A stretch of 64,000 nt of DNA, from the NCBI GenBank assembly GCA_003116975.1, contig BGKB01000111.1:159718-223717 (forward strand), in the 5' to 3' direction. The stretch is from Aurantiochytrium sp. KH105. Its lineage: Eukaryota; Sar; Bigyra; Thraustochytrida; Thraustochytriidae. Below are positions 38,245 to 47,955 of this stretch, piece after piece. The position numbers and the translations under genes are program-made. Numbering within the stretch: the first letter of the stretch is position 1; each line of letters opens with the position of its first letter. The notes below the pieces were generated by a model. That model ran no database searches, was not told the DNA's origin, and saw only the letters and a list, made by a program, of their open reading frames with translations.

Positions 38245-39108
38245 ATGATGCGCAGCGACCAACCTGAGTACGAAGACGCGAGGGGTTTTGTCACCCCCAT
38301 TGCAGACCGCAACCAGCCAGGCTGGGCGCACCGTCCCTCACACGGGAAGCTCTACGGCGAGAAGATCGACATGGAGCCGTGGCGAGCAACTATCCGCGAG
38401 ATCTTCGAGCGAGGTATCCGAGACCAAGGCGCCAAACAGTCCGCTTCACTTATTCTCGAGAGCTTGGAGAAGCACTATCCCTTCAGGATGGACATACCGG
38501 GGGAAGCCGACATCAACACGGAGATCCAACGTCTTTTCAGACTTCAGAAGGAGGGTCGTCCTCTCGACACTCCAGCGGGCCGAGGCATGGACAAGCGCTA
38601 CGTCGCCACCCTTCGAGAAGCTATCGACCAGAATCTGACAAAGGACGAGACCCTCGACTACTTTCGGAGCAAATGGGGCGCCACTGAGGCCGCGTTGACC
38701 GCGCTCGGAGGGCCAAAGCCAAGCAAGTTCCTCCAGGACAAGACCATCATCAACAAGTGGGCACAGATGCGAAGAGCTCGGCAATCCGCTGGCCATGGGC
38801 AAGCAACGCAAAACACGCAAAGCAGCACGCAGAGCAGCACGCAAGGCAGCACGCAAGCAGAGCGTGCTCCCAAGCGGAAGCGCCACCGGCTGGACCCGCG
38901 CTACATCGCAACGCTCCAAGAAGCACTCGAGCAATCCTTGACCACGATGGATGCCCTCCACTTCTTCCGCGAAAAGTGGGGCCAGACCGAGGCAGACTGG
39001 AATGCGATGCCAGGTGACAAGCCGGCGTTGTTTCCGGAAGACAAGCAGCTCAAGACCAAGCTCGCCAACATGAAGCATGCCCTCAAGAAGCAGAGGTCGG
39101 AGGTTTGA
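38245..39108 (+). CDS. Hypothetical protein with a duplicated domain, 287 aa
   Basis: The first ATG of the frame is at 38245 (codons upstream are open but Arg-rich). Two modules of about 63 residues are clearly paralogous: residues 116-178 open DKRYVATLREAIDQNLTKDE, then TLDYFRSKWG; residues 217-279 open DPRYIATLQEALEQSLTTMD, then ALHFFREKWG. Both end with a Lys/Arg-rich helix. They are joined by a Gln/Ser/Thr linker with QSSTQSSTQGSTQ. A more distant relative may lie at about 49-103 (PWRATIREIFERGIRDQGAK, IPGEADINTEIQRLFRLQK). The basic, helix-rich make-up suggests nucleic-acid binding. The N-terminal block recalls DNA-binding accessory proteins of protist transposons, but I cannot name the family. 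Confidence 0.75.
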   Translation: MMRSDQPEYEDARGFVTPIADRNQPGWAHRPSHGKLYGEKIDMEPWRATIREIFERGIRDQGAKQSASLILESLEKHYPFRMDIPGEADINTEIQRLFRLQKEGRPLDTPAGRGMDKRYVATLREAIDQNLTKDETLDYFRSKWGATEAALTALGGPKPSKFLQDKTIINKWAQMRRARQSAGHGQATQNTQSSTQSSTQGSTQAERAPKRKRHRLDPRYIATLQEALEQSLTTMDALHFFREKWGQTEADWNAMPGDKPALFPEDKQLKTKLANMKHALKKQRSEV

Positions 39109-39808
39109 CGACTTGCTGACCCCAGACGTAACGATAAACAAAGATAATTCCGATGCATTTGCGCCAATCTCACTTCTACTCCGCTCATGCGGCTCGCCCA
39201 CCGGCCTTGTCGCGCCTTCTACGCCCCCGCAAGGCCCGCACGGACGCTCAGGGGCTCGCAGGTCCCGGTTCTGCCTGCTTGTTCCCTAAGATGCTTCCTG
39301 ATGATTAGCTGCTGATTAGGTCTTTGCCGGGCCGAAGCAATTTTGCAGGGACACCCCGCACGCCCGCGCGCTCCCGGCCGGCGTCCTCCCCCGGGGTCGC
39401 GCGCACGCTGCCGCGGCCGCGCGCCGATCGAGGCAAAGCCGGATGGGTCTGATGCCCAGGAGGCCTTCGATTATGAGGAGACGATCACGTACTTTACTCG
39501 CGAACTCCGTGTTAAAAACCTCCTCATTCTTCCGAGTCCACAGCCAGTCGCACCTCTCTGCATCCCTCAAGGCCCTGTGAACAAGGAACAAAAAAAAAGT
39601 TCTCGCTCTTTTCTTCGCTCTTTTTCTCGCTCTTCACCAAAACGGTGTGTACTACTCCTATTTGTCGCACACCTTTTGAGGAAAAAGAAAGTTCAAGCAA
39701 ATAAAGAGGGGAAAAAGGTCCGCACCGCTCGTCCATCATTTGTTGATCCTGGCGGAGACTTGGACACCATTGTTGGCCGCAAGAATGCAAGTGCTCGTGC
39801 GAGAATAG

Positions 39809-39844
<36 letters not shown>

Positions 39845-40198
39845 GGCCAGATGGATTCTACCTTCTCATGCGAAAGGGTGCCCACGAAGGGACCGCGCAT
39901 CTCGACGATGAGCCGCAAACGTGCAAGACGCTGTGCCGCTCCTCTGCTGTGAGCACGACGTTCGAGAGCGCGCACCCGCGCGAGAGAGACAGATAAACCT
40001 CTCCGACGCAATAAAGCAATAGACGCAAGTCGAGGAAAAGCCTAGAGGAGCCCAAGCAAACAGCGCCTCAAGCTCGTGGAAAGGGTCTTCAGATAGCTCC
40101 AAGACGACCCCATGCGTGCTCGCGATGGGCGACAGCGACGGTACGCGCGACAACGCGACCGTCGGGATCCTTCACACGAACACGAGTATTTGCACGAG
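39109..40198. other. Intergenic with (AG)n microsatellite
   Basis: No gene is firmly supported. A minus-strand stretch around 39420-39590 reads CDWLWTRKNEEVFNTEFASK in a short frame and might be an exon or relic. An AG run of about 15 units lies at 39812-39842. Confidence 0.45.
39812..39842. repeat. (AG)n microsatellite
   Basis: Uninterrupted AG dinucleotides, about 15 units. Confidence 0.9.
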
Positions 40199-41500
40199 AT
40201 GAAGACTAAAGGCGGTCATTCGTACGCACAAGCAATGTTTGGACGAATTCAGGTGCCCCGAAGAAGGCTCGTCGTCATGGTGCTGCTCGTTTGTATTTTA
40301 CAAGGTGCTCAAGCGTTTGCCGCGAATACAACCTACGCACCGACGATGAGCCCGAGCTCAAGATCAGCAGAAACAAACGAGTCAGGTCTTACAGGCAACA
40401 ACGACAGCCAGGAAGTCCTCGATTCGGAGCCATTCGATGATGATTCTGGTCAAGAAGGTGCCAGCTCAAACGGAAAAGACATCAACGAGGTGACGGCACA
40501 AAGTCCGAGCACGTCTGCGGGTGAAGACAGCGCTTCACACGTGGGCGGTATTCTGGGAGGCCTCGCGGCAGGTGTCTTTGTCCTACTTGTAGGGGTCGCG
40601 TATGTGGCGGTTCCGCGCGTGCGGTCGCGTCAGCAAGATACGTACGACCAGCATCAGCTTGCGGCTGGATCAGGATCGCGATCCAAGCTGCGCTTCTTTG
40701 AGAACCCGCATGACGACGCGGGCGATGATCTCGAGGACAATAGCACACTTGCACCGAAATTTCACCAAGACTCTGTGCACAGGCATCCCCCAAGCAGCTT
40801 TGCCAAACCGTCTTCGGCACCGCCAATTATTTCTCGCGCACTCGCCGAGGCCGAAATCGAGATCGAGGCTGAAGCCAAAGCCCGAGCCAAAGCTGAGACT
40901 GGCGCAAGGGGCTCGCGACGCTTTGTGCAGTCTCTACGTCTCGCGTTCGGTCTCTCGCGCTCTTCCTCTTCTAACACCAAGTCCTCAAGTAGCAGGTTCA
41001 ACTTTCTTTCTCCTGATGTGGCGGTGGATGAGGAAGCGACCAAGCCGCGAGAAGACCTTGGAACCTTTGGAGCGCCTTCCCCTCGCGCTGCAAGCGGCTG
41101 GGGACGTCGCGGATTTGATGATGATCACGTCCAAGATTATGACGACGACAATGACGACGACGATGCTGCGTTTGCTGGCCCCAAGATGCTCGGAAGTTCG
41201 CGACGAGTCGCAAGGCACCACTCGGGAAAATCTTTGAGAGCGCCGGAGGTGCCTGCGGCCAAGACGAAACCTGTTCATTTGGTCCGTGCTTTGGACAGGC
41301 AAAAGAACGCTTCCCGCGGTGCTCCCGGTCACCGATCCGCAGCCAATACGTATGGGGCCCATGCATGCGAAGAAGACGAAGAGGACGAGGAACAAGGAAG
41401 CCCTGCTCGGGCACGAGACTCAATGGCAAGCTGGAAGGCCCGCTGGAATGACACTTTGATGCAGGCTGCGAGGAATAGTTCCAACAGCCACCATTCTTGA
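40199..41500 (+). CDS. Type I single-pass membrane protein, 433 aa (hypothetical)
   Basis: From ATG 40199, a basic stretch (VPRRR) precedes a hydrophobic signal sequence (LVVMVLLVCILQGAQAFA, about residues 24-41) with a likely cleavage after AFA. A Ser/Thr/Asn-rich ectodomain of about 70 residues follows (NTTYAPTMSPSS), then a transmembrane helix at about 114-136 (GGILGGLAAGVFVLLVGVAY) and an arginine stop-transfer. The 300-residue cytoplasmic tail is disordered and contains an Ala/Glu/Lys helix (EAEIEIEAEAKARAKAE), Ser-rich patches and an Asp run. No domain is recognised. An earlier ATG at 40112 and a later one at 40235 are alternatives; the later one also keeps the signal sequence. It could be a receptor-like or cell-surface stalk protein. 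Confidence 0.75.
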   Translation: MKTKGGHSYAQAMFGRIQVPRRRLVVMVLLVCILQGAQAFAANTTYAPTMSPSSRSAETNESGLTGNNDSQEVLDSEPFDDDSGQEGASSNGKDINEVTAQSPSTSAGEDSASHVGGILGGLAAGVFVLLVGVAYVAVPRVRSRQQDTYDQHQLAAGSGSRSKLRFFENPHDDAGDDLEDNSTLAPKFHQDSVHRHPPSSFAKPSSAPPIISRALAEAEIEIEAEAKARAKAETGARGSRRFVQSLRLAFGLSRSSSSNTKSSSSRFNFLSPDVAVDEEATKPREDLGTFGAPSPRAASGWGRRGFDDDHVQDYDDDNDDDDAAFAGPKMLGSSRRVARHHSGKSLRAPEVPAAKTKPVHLVRALDRQKNASRGAPGHRSAANTYGAHACEEDEEDEEQGSPARARDSMASWKARWNDTLMQAARNSSNSHHS

Positions 41501-41591
41501 GCCCGCCCCTACGCAGGTATAGATGATGCAAAAGTAAGGATGACACGTATGTACTAGAACACCGTGGGATCGATCGGTCAGGTCTTGTCAA

Positions 41592-41735
41592 GACGCAAAC
41601 GTTCTCGTGTGTTTGGTTTCCCTTTTCTTTTGAGTCAGATGAGCCCGCGGAAAAGTGCGTCTCGACGCAAACGTTCTCGTGTGGTTGGTTTCCCTTTTCT
41701 TTTGAGTTAGATGAGCCCGCGGAAAAGTGCGTCTC
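41592..41735. repeat. Two-copy 72-bp tandem duplication
   Basis: Copies 41592-41663 and 41664-41735 differ at only two positions that I can see (GTTTGG/GGTTGG and GTCAG/GTTAG). They lie about 90 bp after the stop codon of the membrane protein, so they are probably in its 3' untranslated region or just beyond. Recent origin. Confidence 0.9.
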
Positions 41736-43232
41736 GGTTGCCAAGTAACATAAGAATGCGGACAAGCCCATCACTAGCCAGCTAGCCAGCCAGATCAAGA
41801 GGTCAAGCGCAACCGAGGAACTAACTATTTCGGCAGCTTGTCCTCCAGTGCCGACTGCGAGCAAGAGACAGAGCCCCAGGCGAACTGAACGTCAACATAT
41901 CGTCGGAACCGCCACGTCATTCTCGTCAGGAACATTCGTGACGCTTCTTTTCGCCTTGCGTGTGTTTTCTTTTCTTTGTGGTCATCGTCTCGGAGAATGC
42001 AAACGTTCAGGGCAGCTTGTGGATGGCCATGCCAAGAGAGCCTTGTAAGGGGGGAACAGCTGTACTGCAGTCACTGTCAGCTGCCAGCACAATTCAGGTC
42101 TCCTTGCTGCTACTGATCCACGATCGGCACATTGGCCTTGCGGCCCGAGCTTTTTTTGGGGGGGGGGGGATTCTCCGCCGGGCTGGCGTGCATTCACGTC
42201 ACCGTCAATCGATCACTTCACGCGCGGAAAGCAAGCCGGACGCAGCGCACCCGCCTGCGCCGCGGGTAATAGTATCGCGGACGGACTCGCGGCGGGTTTG
42301 CCCGGTTCGCGGGCAATCCCGGCGTTCGTTCGCTCTCTCTTCCCGGTATGAACGGCCAGGCTCAGCTGGCTGCAGCCCGACCTCGGCGCTCCGGCGGACG
42401 GCTGCGGCTGGCTGACCCTCGCTCCCTCCCTCCCTCCCTGCCTGCCTGCCTCGCTGCCTGCCTGCCTGCCTGCCACGCTCTGCCTGCAGCAGCTGCCTGC
42501 CTGCCTGCCTTGCGTGCTGCTTCTCTCCCTGCCTCGCCCTCCGTGCCAGCCCGGCCGCGACAGAGCGGAAACTGGGCGCGGCAAGCGGCCCCCGGAGACC
42601 GAGGCGCGCGCCCCGAGCACAGACAGACACGCAGACAGAGTAGGTGGGTGGGCGGGTGAGGGAGGGAGGGAGGTGCCCGCAAGGCAAGGCGACCGAGGTG
42701 GACGGACCAGCCTCGCCTGGCTGCTGGCTGCTGCAGCTGCTGCTGCTGCTGCTGCTGCAACAAACAGCGCGGTTCGTATCTTGTCTACCCGTGGGCGAGG
42801 GACGGGACGCGGACGCGCTCTGCAGCGGCGACGAGACGGCGGCGGCCGATGAGCTGAGAGATCCGCGCCGCAGGGCAGCGGTGCGGCCGGGCCGTCGGGG
42901 GATGAACCGTCCGTCGTTCATGATGCTGCCTGGCTGAAGTTGTTGGTTGTGGTTTGGTTGATGGATTGACCACTAACGGAACGGAACGCCTGCGTTTCAC
43001 ACTCCACTGTGAATGCGGCGACGCACAAGTGAAGCAAAGAGCCACCGCAAGTGCGAAGCGACCGCGGCGCAAGTCCGACAAAGAGGCCGGGGACAGGCGC
43101 TGTTCTCCCGAGAGGTGTGCGCTGCGGCGGCTTGGTTGCAAGTCCCGACAAGTGCTCCAAGCACCAGCAAGCAAGCGGATCCCAGGTAGGCAGGCAGGCA
43201 CGGCAAGCGAGCAAGCAAACACGCATCGGTCG
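41736..43232. other. Intergenic, GC-rich upstream region of the dioxygenase gene
   Basis: About 1.5 kb without a supported gene. It holds a G-run at 42160-42169, CCTG repeats on the plus strand at 42440-42510 and a GCTGCT run at 42731-42757. Long frames on both strands are Arg/Ala/Gln-rich and follow the repeats. Confidence 0.5.
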
Positions 43233-44640
43233 ATGGGAGCGTCGGCAAGCACAGGAGCCCGGAGAGCCTCGAAGGCAGCGATCGCAGGAGCACTCCTCTC
43301 CGCAACGGGCGGCGCAGGCCTCGCAACGAGCAACCTCACGGCAACGAGAGCAGCGCTAAGCTCCGTGGCTGAGTGTCAGACGAGCGGAACCATGTCCAGG
43401 CGCACAGAGCAACCGAGCCTTTGCATCGGCCACGGCGGCGGCCCCTACTTTGTAAGTTCGCAACGCGACGCAAGAGCAAGCGCAAGCGCAAATGCAAGCG
43501 CAAGAGCGAGCCCGAAAAGGAAGTGAAACGAAAAAACTAACGCCCCAAGACGTACCTGTCGGATTGACTTGCTTGCTTATCTGTGTCCTTGCGCAGCTCC
43601 TCGACGCGCGAGGCCAGGGCCCCTTTGCAGCCGGAGACAAGAACTGCCAGGCTGCACGCGAGATCCGCGGCCTGTGGAAGAAGCTGTACGGTCCGGAGGG
43701 CGCCTACGAGACACCGGAGGCCATCGTCCTCGTGTCTGCGCACTGGGAGGCCAGCGCGCGCAGCGCCGACCAATTCGAAATCGTCGACCGCCCATCCTCC
43801 GACGCCCCTCTCCTCTTCGACTACTATGGCTTTCCCCCGGTACGTGTGCCCCGATTTATTTGCTTCCCTGACCTTGTTTTCCTTCTCTTTTTGCTCTCCA
43901 CTCTTTTGAGCAAAGATTGATGAAAGGTTGACCAGGAAATCGATCGACTGACTCGTGCGTCCATTTTTCTATATCTCGTCCCTTCGATCCGTGTACTATA
44001 CGCTCTTGCTTCATTCTGTTCACAGGAAACCTACAAGTACACGTACAATGCTCCTCTTGACGAGGAAAAGCGTGAGCATGTGCTCGAATCCCTTCGCAAC
44101 AGTGGTATCAAAATCAAGCCGAGCACCGAGCGCAAGAGCTACGACCACGGCGTCTACATCCCTTTGCTGGCCATGCGGCCTCAAGCTGATGTCCCTGTGA
44201 TCCAGGTCTCCTTGGGTAGCTCCCTCGACCCCGGTGCCCATGTCAAGCTTGGCAAGGCGCTCTCAGATCTTCGCCGCGACGGATTTCTCATCATTGGTTC
44301 GGGCATGGCTACCCACAACATGTACGCTGCCCGCAGCACGGCTGATGCCCACACCACCACTCCTTGGGCCCAGAACTTTCAGGATTGGCTCGACGACTAC
44401 ATTGCCAACCCGGAGCGCCTCCCTGAAGAGTCTGAGCGTGCTTTGCTGAAATGGGAGTCAAAGGCCCCTTCTGCTCGCGAGGCCCACCCGCGCGAGGAGC
44501 ATCTCTTGCCCTTCATCGTGTCCGCCGCCGCGGGCGACTTCAAGCCGGCCGAAAAGGTTTTCCAGAGCTGGATGGCCGGCTCCTTCTCGCTCAACATTTA
44601 CATTTGGCACAGCGAAGATGACGCAGCGGCATCCTCCTAA
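43233..44640 (+). CDS. Class III extradiol ring-cleavage dioxygenase (DODA-type), three exons
   Basis: Exons 43233-43451, 43597-43839 and 44026-44640; introns of 145 bp (GTAAGT...GCGCAG) and 186 bp (GTACGT...CACAG), both phase 0. Total 358 aa. Family landmarks: LCIGHGGGPYF (first metal-binding His), VLVSAHWEAS (second His), FDYYGFPPE spanning the second splice, SYDHGVYIPLLAMRPQADVP, IIGSGMATHNM and AHPREEHLLPFIVSAAA. This matches bacterial and plant 4,5-DOPA-dioxygenase-like enzymes, which open catecholic rings with non-haem Fe(II). The 53 residues before MSRRTEQ are Ala/Ser/Arg-rich and almost free of acids, like a mitochondrial presequence. A start at 43392 would give a 305-aa protein nearer the usual family length. 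The substrate is not predictable. Confidence 0.88.
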
Positions 44641-45283
44641 GCATGCATAATCTATCTAGTTGGCAGTCTGGCTGGATGACTTGCTTGAATGGGTGGATGT
44701 GTGGGTGGGTCCGCAGGTGTTTTGACGCCTGCGCGGCAACAACAACAATTATGACCACACAGCAGTTTCACAACGCATGAACGCAAGAAGGCGAATAACT
44801 TACACACGCATACACACTACTGATTCTAACCTGAGGCCACCACCCACCTAAAAAAACATCGCTTCTCTTTGTTCCTTCGCATCACGAAACCTTGCGAGCT
44901 TCCGCCAATATCTGTATGCCCTCTGCCAAACATAGCCTAGTAGACATAGTAGGCCGAAACGAATGAGGAGCACTACTACCTATGTATCCACTAGGCTACT
45001 CCTACTCTTGAGAATAAAAATTGATTCAAGTTCCTTTCGCCTCTGTTTCGATCCAAATCAGCAGCAGGGAGGGAGCGCTTGCGCTGCGCTTCCCACGTCT
45101 TTGTATCGCGCTCGAGGGCCGCGGCGAAGCGGCAAGCGCCGCGGCATCCACACCCACCCCGCCCCCCATCGCCATCCGCCCGCTCTTTCCGGACCGGATC
45201 CAAGCGCGGGCAGAGCACATTTGCTTGCCCGTACGCCAGAGCGGCCTGGCCGAGCGCGAGCGACCCTTGCCAGCTTGAGCGCC
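44641..45283. other. Intergenic
   Basis: 3' flank of the dioxygenase gene and promoter of the next. A frame runs upstream of 45284 but its content is Arg/Pro-rich and unconvincing. No gene seen. Confidence 0.5.
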
Positions 45284-47665
45284 ATGGAGGTCTTCCGCGT
45301 GGCGCTCGAGGACCACCTGGCGCGCCGCTTCGAGGTCGTCATTTTCCCTGGCATGCCTGTCCGCGAACTTACGGGCATGCTCGAACGCGCAAGCGGTCGC
45401 AGCGGGGTCGTCGGCCTCGTCGATCCACGCGACGACGCGGTCTTCGGCCTTACCACGGTCTGTGAAGCACCTGATCTCCTCGATTACGAGCACTATCGCA
45501 TTCTTTTCAAGCCAGGCCCCGTCGTATCGCGAAGCACTTCTCCCGTCCGAAGCTTGGTTCACTCCTCTTCTAATGCAAGCTTTGACATCCATAGCCACCT
45601 CGTGAGTCAGGGCCACAATGACGAGGACACCGACACCGAGGAGGAGGAGGAGGAGGACACCGATACCGAGACCGAAGACGAGGACGACGATGACCAGCTT
45701 CTCGCAGGAGACGAAAGTCATCACGAGGCAGCCCTTGAAGCCCGCGATGAAGAAGACGAGCAAGAATTCTGGCTCAAGCAAGCCCACCTTCTCATGGCCA
45801 TCACGCACATGGAAGACCAAGGCGACCTGGGCGAGGCCGACGCCGACATCGTCCGAAATCTCGTCTCTGAAGGCGATGAGCGCGTGCTCGCGGCGATGGA
45901 TGTGTACACGCAAGATCGCGATTGGGAAGATCTTGCCGATACTTTGCAGCACATCGCGCACATTGAAGCACCAGATTATGCCGATGAAGACAGCGGCGAC
46001 CTCGACGATGATCTCGATAGCGATGACGACGACGACGAGGATGACCTCGACAGCGACGATGACGACGATGAGGGCGAAGACGACGAGGAAGGCGACGACG
46101 AAGAGGAGAATGACTTTGCGCCAGGCGACGTCGAAACGCTGCACGACGAGGAAATGGACGAGGAAGATCAACAGCTCCTTTATCAGGTGATTGTAGCGCT
46201 GCACAAACGCGGCCTCCTCTCACCCTCGGAAACACTTACTGTAAAGCGTCTCGTAGACTTGCGCAATCCGCTTGTGCAAGCCGCCTCTCAGGTGTACGAA
46301 GATCGAGGCGACGAGGAAGACTTCTCCGACACGCTCCGTCGCATTTCGCGCTTCTATGGACTTGAGCGCGTATTGCTCATGATGCTACAACACGGCTATC
46401 TCACACAAGCAGAAGCAAAGGTTCTCATGCGCATGTTTCGTGAAACACACTCGGCCGTTTCGCTTGCTTGGAAGGTCTACTGCGAACATCAAAATGAGCG
46501 CGTCCTTGCCGATCAGCTCCTCACCATTCTCATCGATCTTGACAAGGGCGCCTTTCTCTCCAAGATGCTTCGTCAGGGCGTCTTTGACTCGGTCGAGGTC
46601 CGCATACTTGTCGAGCTTTTGAAGCGTGAGGACCCAAGCTTTCTTGCAATCTTTGACGTTCTCCTCGAGGACGGGGATCTCGAGGACGCGATCGACTCGC
46701 TTCACAGGCTGTGCATCGCGCGCAGCGCAACACGCGCTCGGCCGCAGCAAATGGACTCAACACTTGGCAATGCCGCCACTGAGACGATGCAGTTTGTGCG
46801 CTCATTACACCGCGAGGGAGTCTTTTCTGCGCTCCAATTTCAGGTCTTATCCTCTCTTATCAGCAAGCAGGACGAACGAATCCTTGCGGCGCACGAGACA
46901 CACGCCGCTACCATGGATTTGGACGACTTCATTGACACCTTGAAACAGATCTCTGTTGTGGCAGGGCCCGAGGCTGTACGAGACTGGGCCGCCGCAAATC
47001 GAGGGGGCGCGGACGCTACGCTCACAAGCATAGAGTCGGACAAGATCATTCTCGATACGATGTTCTACCTTGTGGCCCAAGGCGAGCTCGACCCCGAGGA
47101 GGCTGCCGTGCTTGGCCCCCTCGTCATGCGTGGCGACCCGCGCCTTCTCGCTGCTTTCGATGTCTTTCGAATCGAAAAAGACACTGACGATCTTGTCGAT
47201 AGTCTCAGCCGTCTCGCCATTCGCGAGCTCCGCGCAACCTCGGTCGACGAGTACGAAGAGATTGTCAAGTTGCACCGCGGTGTGGCCGGCTTCGAAGACG
47301 ATGAAGAAGAAGAAGATGACGATGATGATGATGATGACGGCGACGACGAGGAAGAGGAAGATGATGAAGATGAAGAAGAAGAAGAAGAAGAAAGGGAAAA
47401 GGGAAACGACGAGAGGGTTCTGCGTGGCGCGGCGCGAGCCCCCAATGGCCTCTCGACCCCGAACAAAAGCATCGACAAAGGCGACGCCGAAACCATAACC
47501 GATGATGAATACGACTGGCTCTCAGAGGGTGACGCTAATGCCGAATCAATCAAAGAAGCCAACGACCAGCTTTTTGCCATCCACACCAAGCGCCGTGATG
47601 AGGCGTCGGCCTCCCCGTCCACCTTTCACGAGGAAGAAGAACTCACTCAGGATGAGCTCGATTGA
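45284..47665 (+). CDS. Acidic protein with ubiquitin-like N-terminus and six helical repeats, 793 aa
   Basis: Residues 1-78 (MEVFRVALEDHLARRFEVVI, then DYEHYRILFK) look like a ubiquitin/PB1-type fold. Six modules of about 60-70 residues follow, starting near 161, 293, 360, 420, 500 and 586. Each has a two-helix pattern ending with a D..D..DTL.RI motif: for example DPRLLAAFDVFRIEKDTDDL, DERVLAAMDVYTQDRDWEDL, DPSFLAIFDVLLEDGDLEDA. Each opens with a short G.L(T/S/D)..EA segment such as QGELDPEEAAVLGPLV. Acidic Asp/Glu linkers separate the N-terminus, repeat 1 and repeat 2, and a long acidic run (about 670-720) precedes the tail. No named family is recalled. An alpha-solenoid scaffold is likely. 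The start is the ATG in GCCATGG, just before the ordered N-terminus. Confidence 0.8.
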   Translation: MEVFRVALEDHLARRFEVVIFPGMPVRELTGMLERASGRSGVVGLVDPRDDAVFGLTTVCEAPDLLDYEHYRILFKPGPVVSRSTSPVRSLVHSSSNASFDIHSHLVSQGHNDEDTDTEEEEEEDTDTETEDEDDDDQLLAGDESHHEAALEARDEEDEQEFWLKQAHLLMAITHMEDQGDLGEADADIVRNLVSEGDERVLAAMDVYTQDRDWEDLADTLQHIAHIEAPDYADEDSGDLDDDLDSDDDDDEDDLDSDDDDDEGEDDEEGDDEEENDFAPGDVETLHDEEMDEEDQQLLYQVIVALHKRGLLSPSETLTVKRLVDLRNPLVQAASQVYEDRGDEEDFSDTLRRISRFYGLERVLLMMLQHGYLTQAEAKVLMRMFRETHSAVSLAWKVYCEHQNERVLADQLLTILIDLDKGAFLSKMLRQGVFDSVEVRILVELLKREDPSFLAIFDVLLEDGDLEDAIDSLHRLCIARSATRARPQQMDSTLGNAATETMQFVRSLHREGVFSALQFQVLSSLISKQDERILAAHETHAATMDLDDFIDTLKQISVVAGPEAVRDWAAANRGGADATLTSIESDKIILDTMFYLVAQGELDPEEAAVLGPLVMRGDPRLLAAFDVFRIEKDTDDLVDSLSRLAIRELRATSVDEYEEIVKLHRGVAGFEDDEEEEDDDDDDDDGDDEEEEDDEDEEEEEEEREKGNDERVLRGAARAPNGLSTPNKSIDKGDAETITDDEYDWLSEGDANAESIKEANDQLFAIHTKRRDEASASPSTFHEEEELTQDELD

Positions 47666-47955
47666 CCTCGCTCGGACAAAGCAACAAGATCCTTTCCAGC
47701 AGCCAGCCACAAGTGAGATGACCATGAGAACGAGGCCCCACAGCTACATAGGAATCGACCGTGCAGATGTGCTTCGGCCAGGGCTGAGCAAGTATTTCGC
47801 TCGCAGAATCCTGTATCTCTCGCAACAACCCTTCCTAGACTTTTGAATAAGCGCGCCCCTCGTGCACAAGAACCTGAAATGAATCCCCCTTTTTCTTTTT
47901 TTCCTTCTTTACACATCCTTTTTCTTTTATCCTTTTGCCAAGTTGAGGTGCGCAT

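Noticed and set aside
42205..42921. 238-codon minus-strand frame upstream of the dioxygenase
   Set aside because: Gln/Ala/Gly/Arg low complexity produced by CCTG and GCTGCT repeats.
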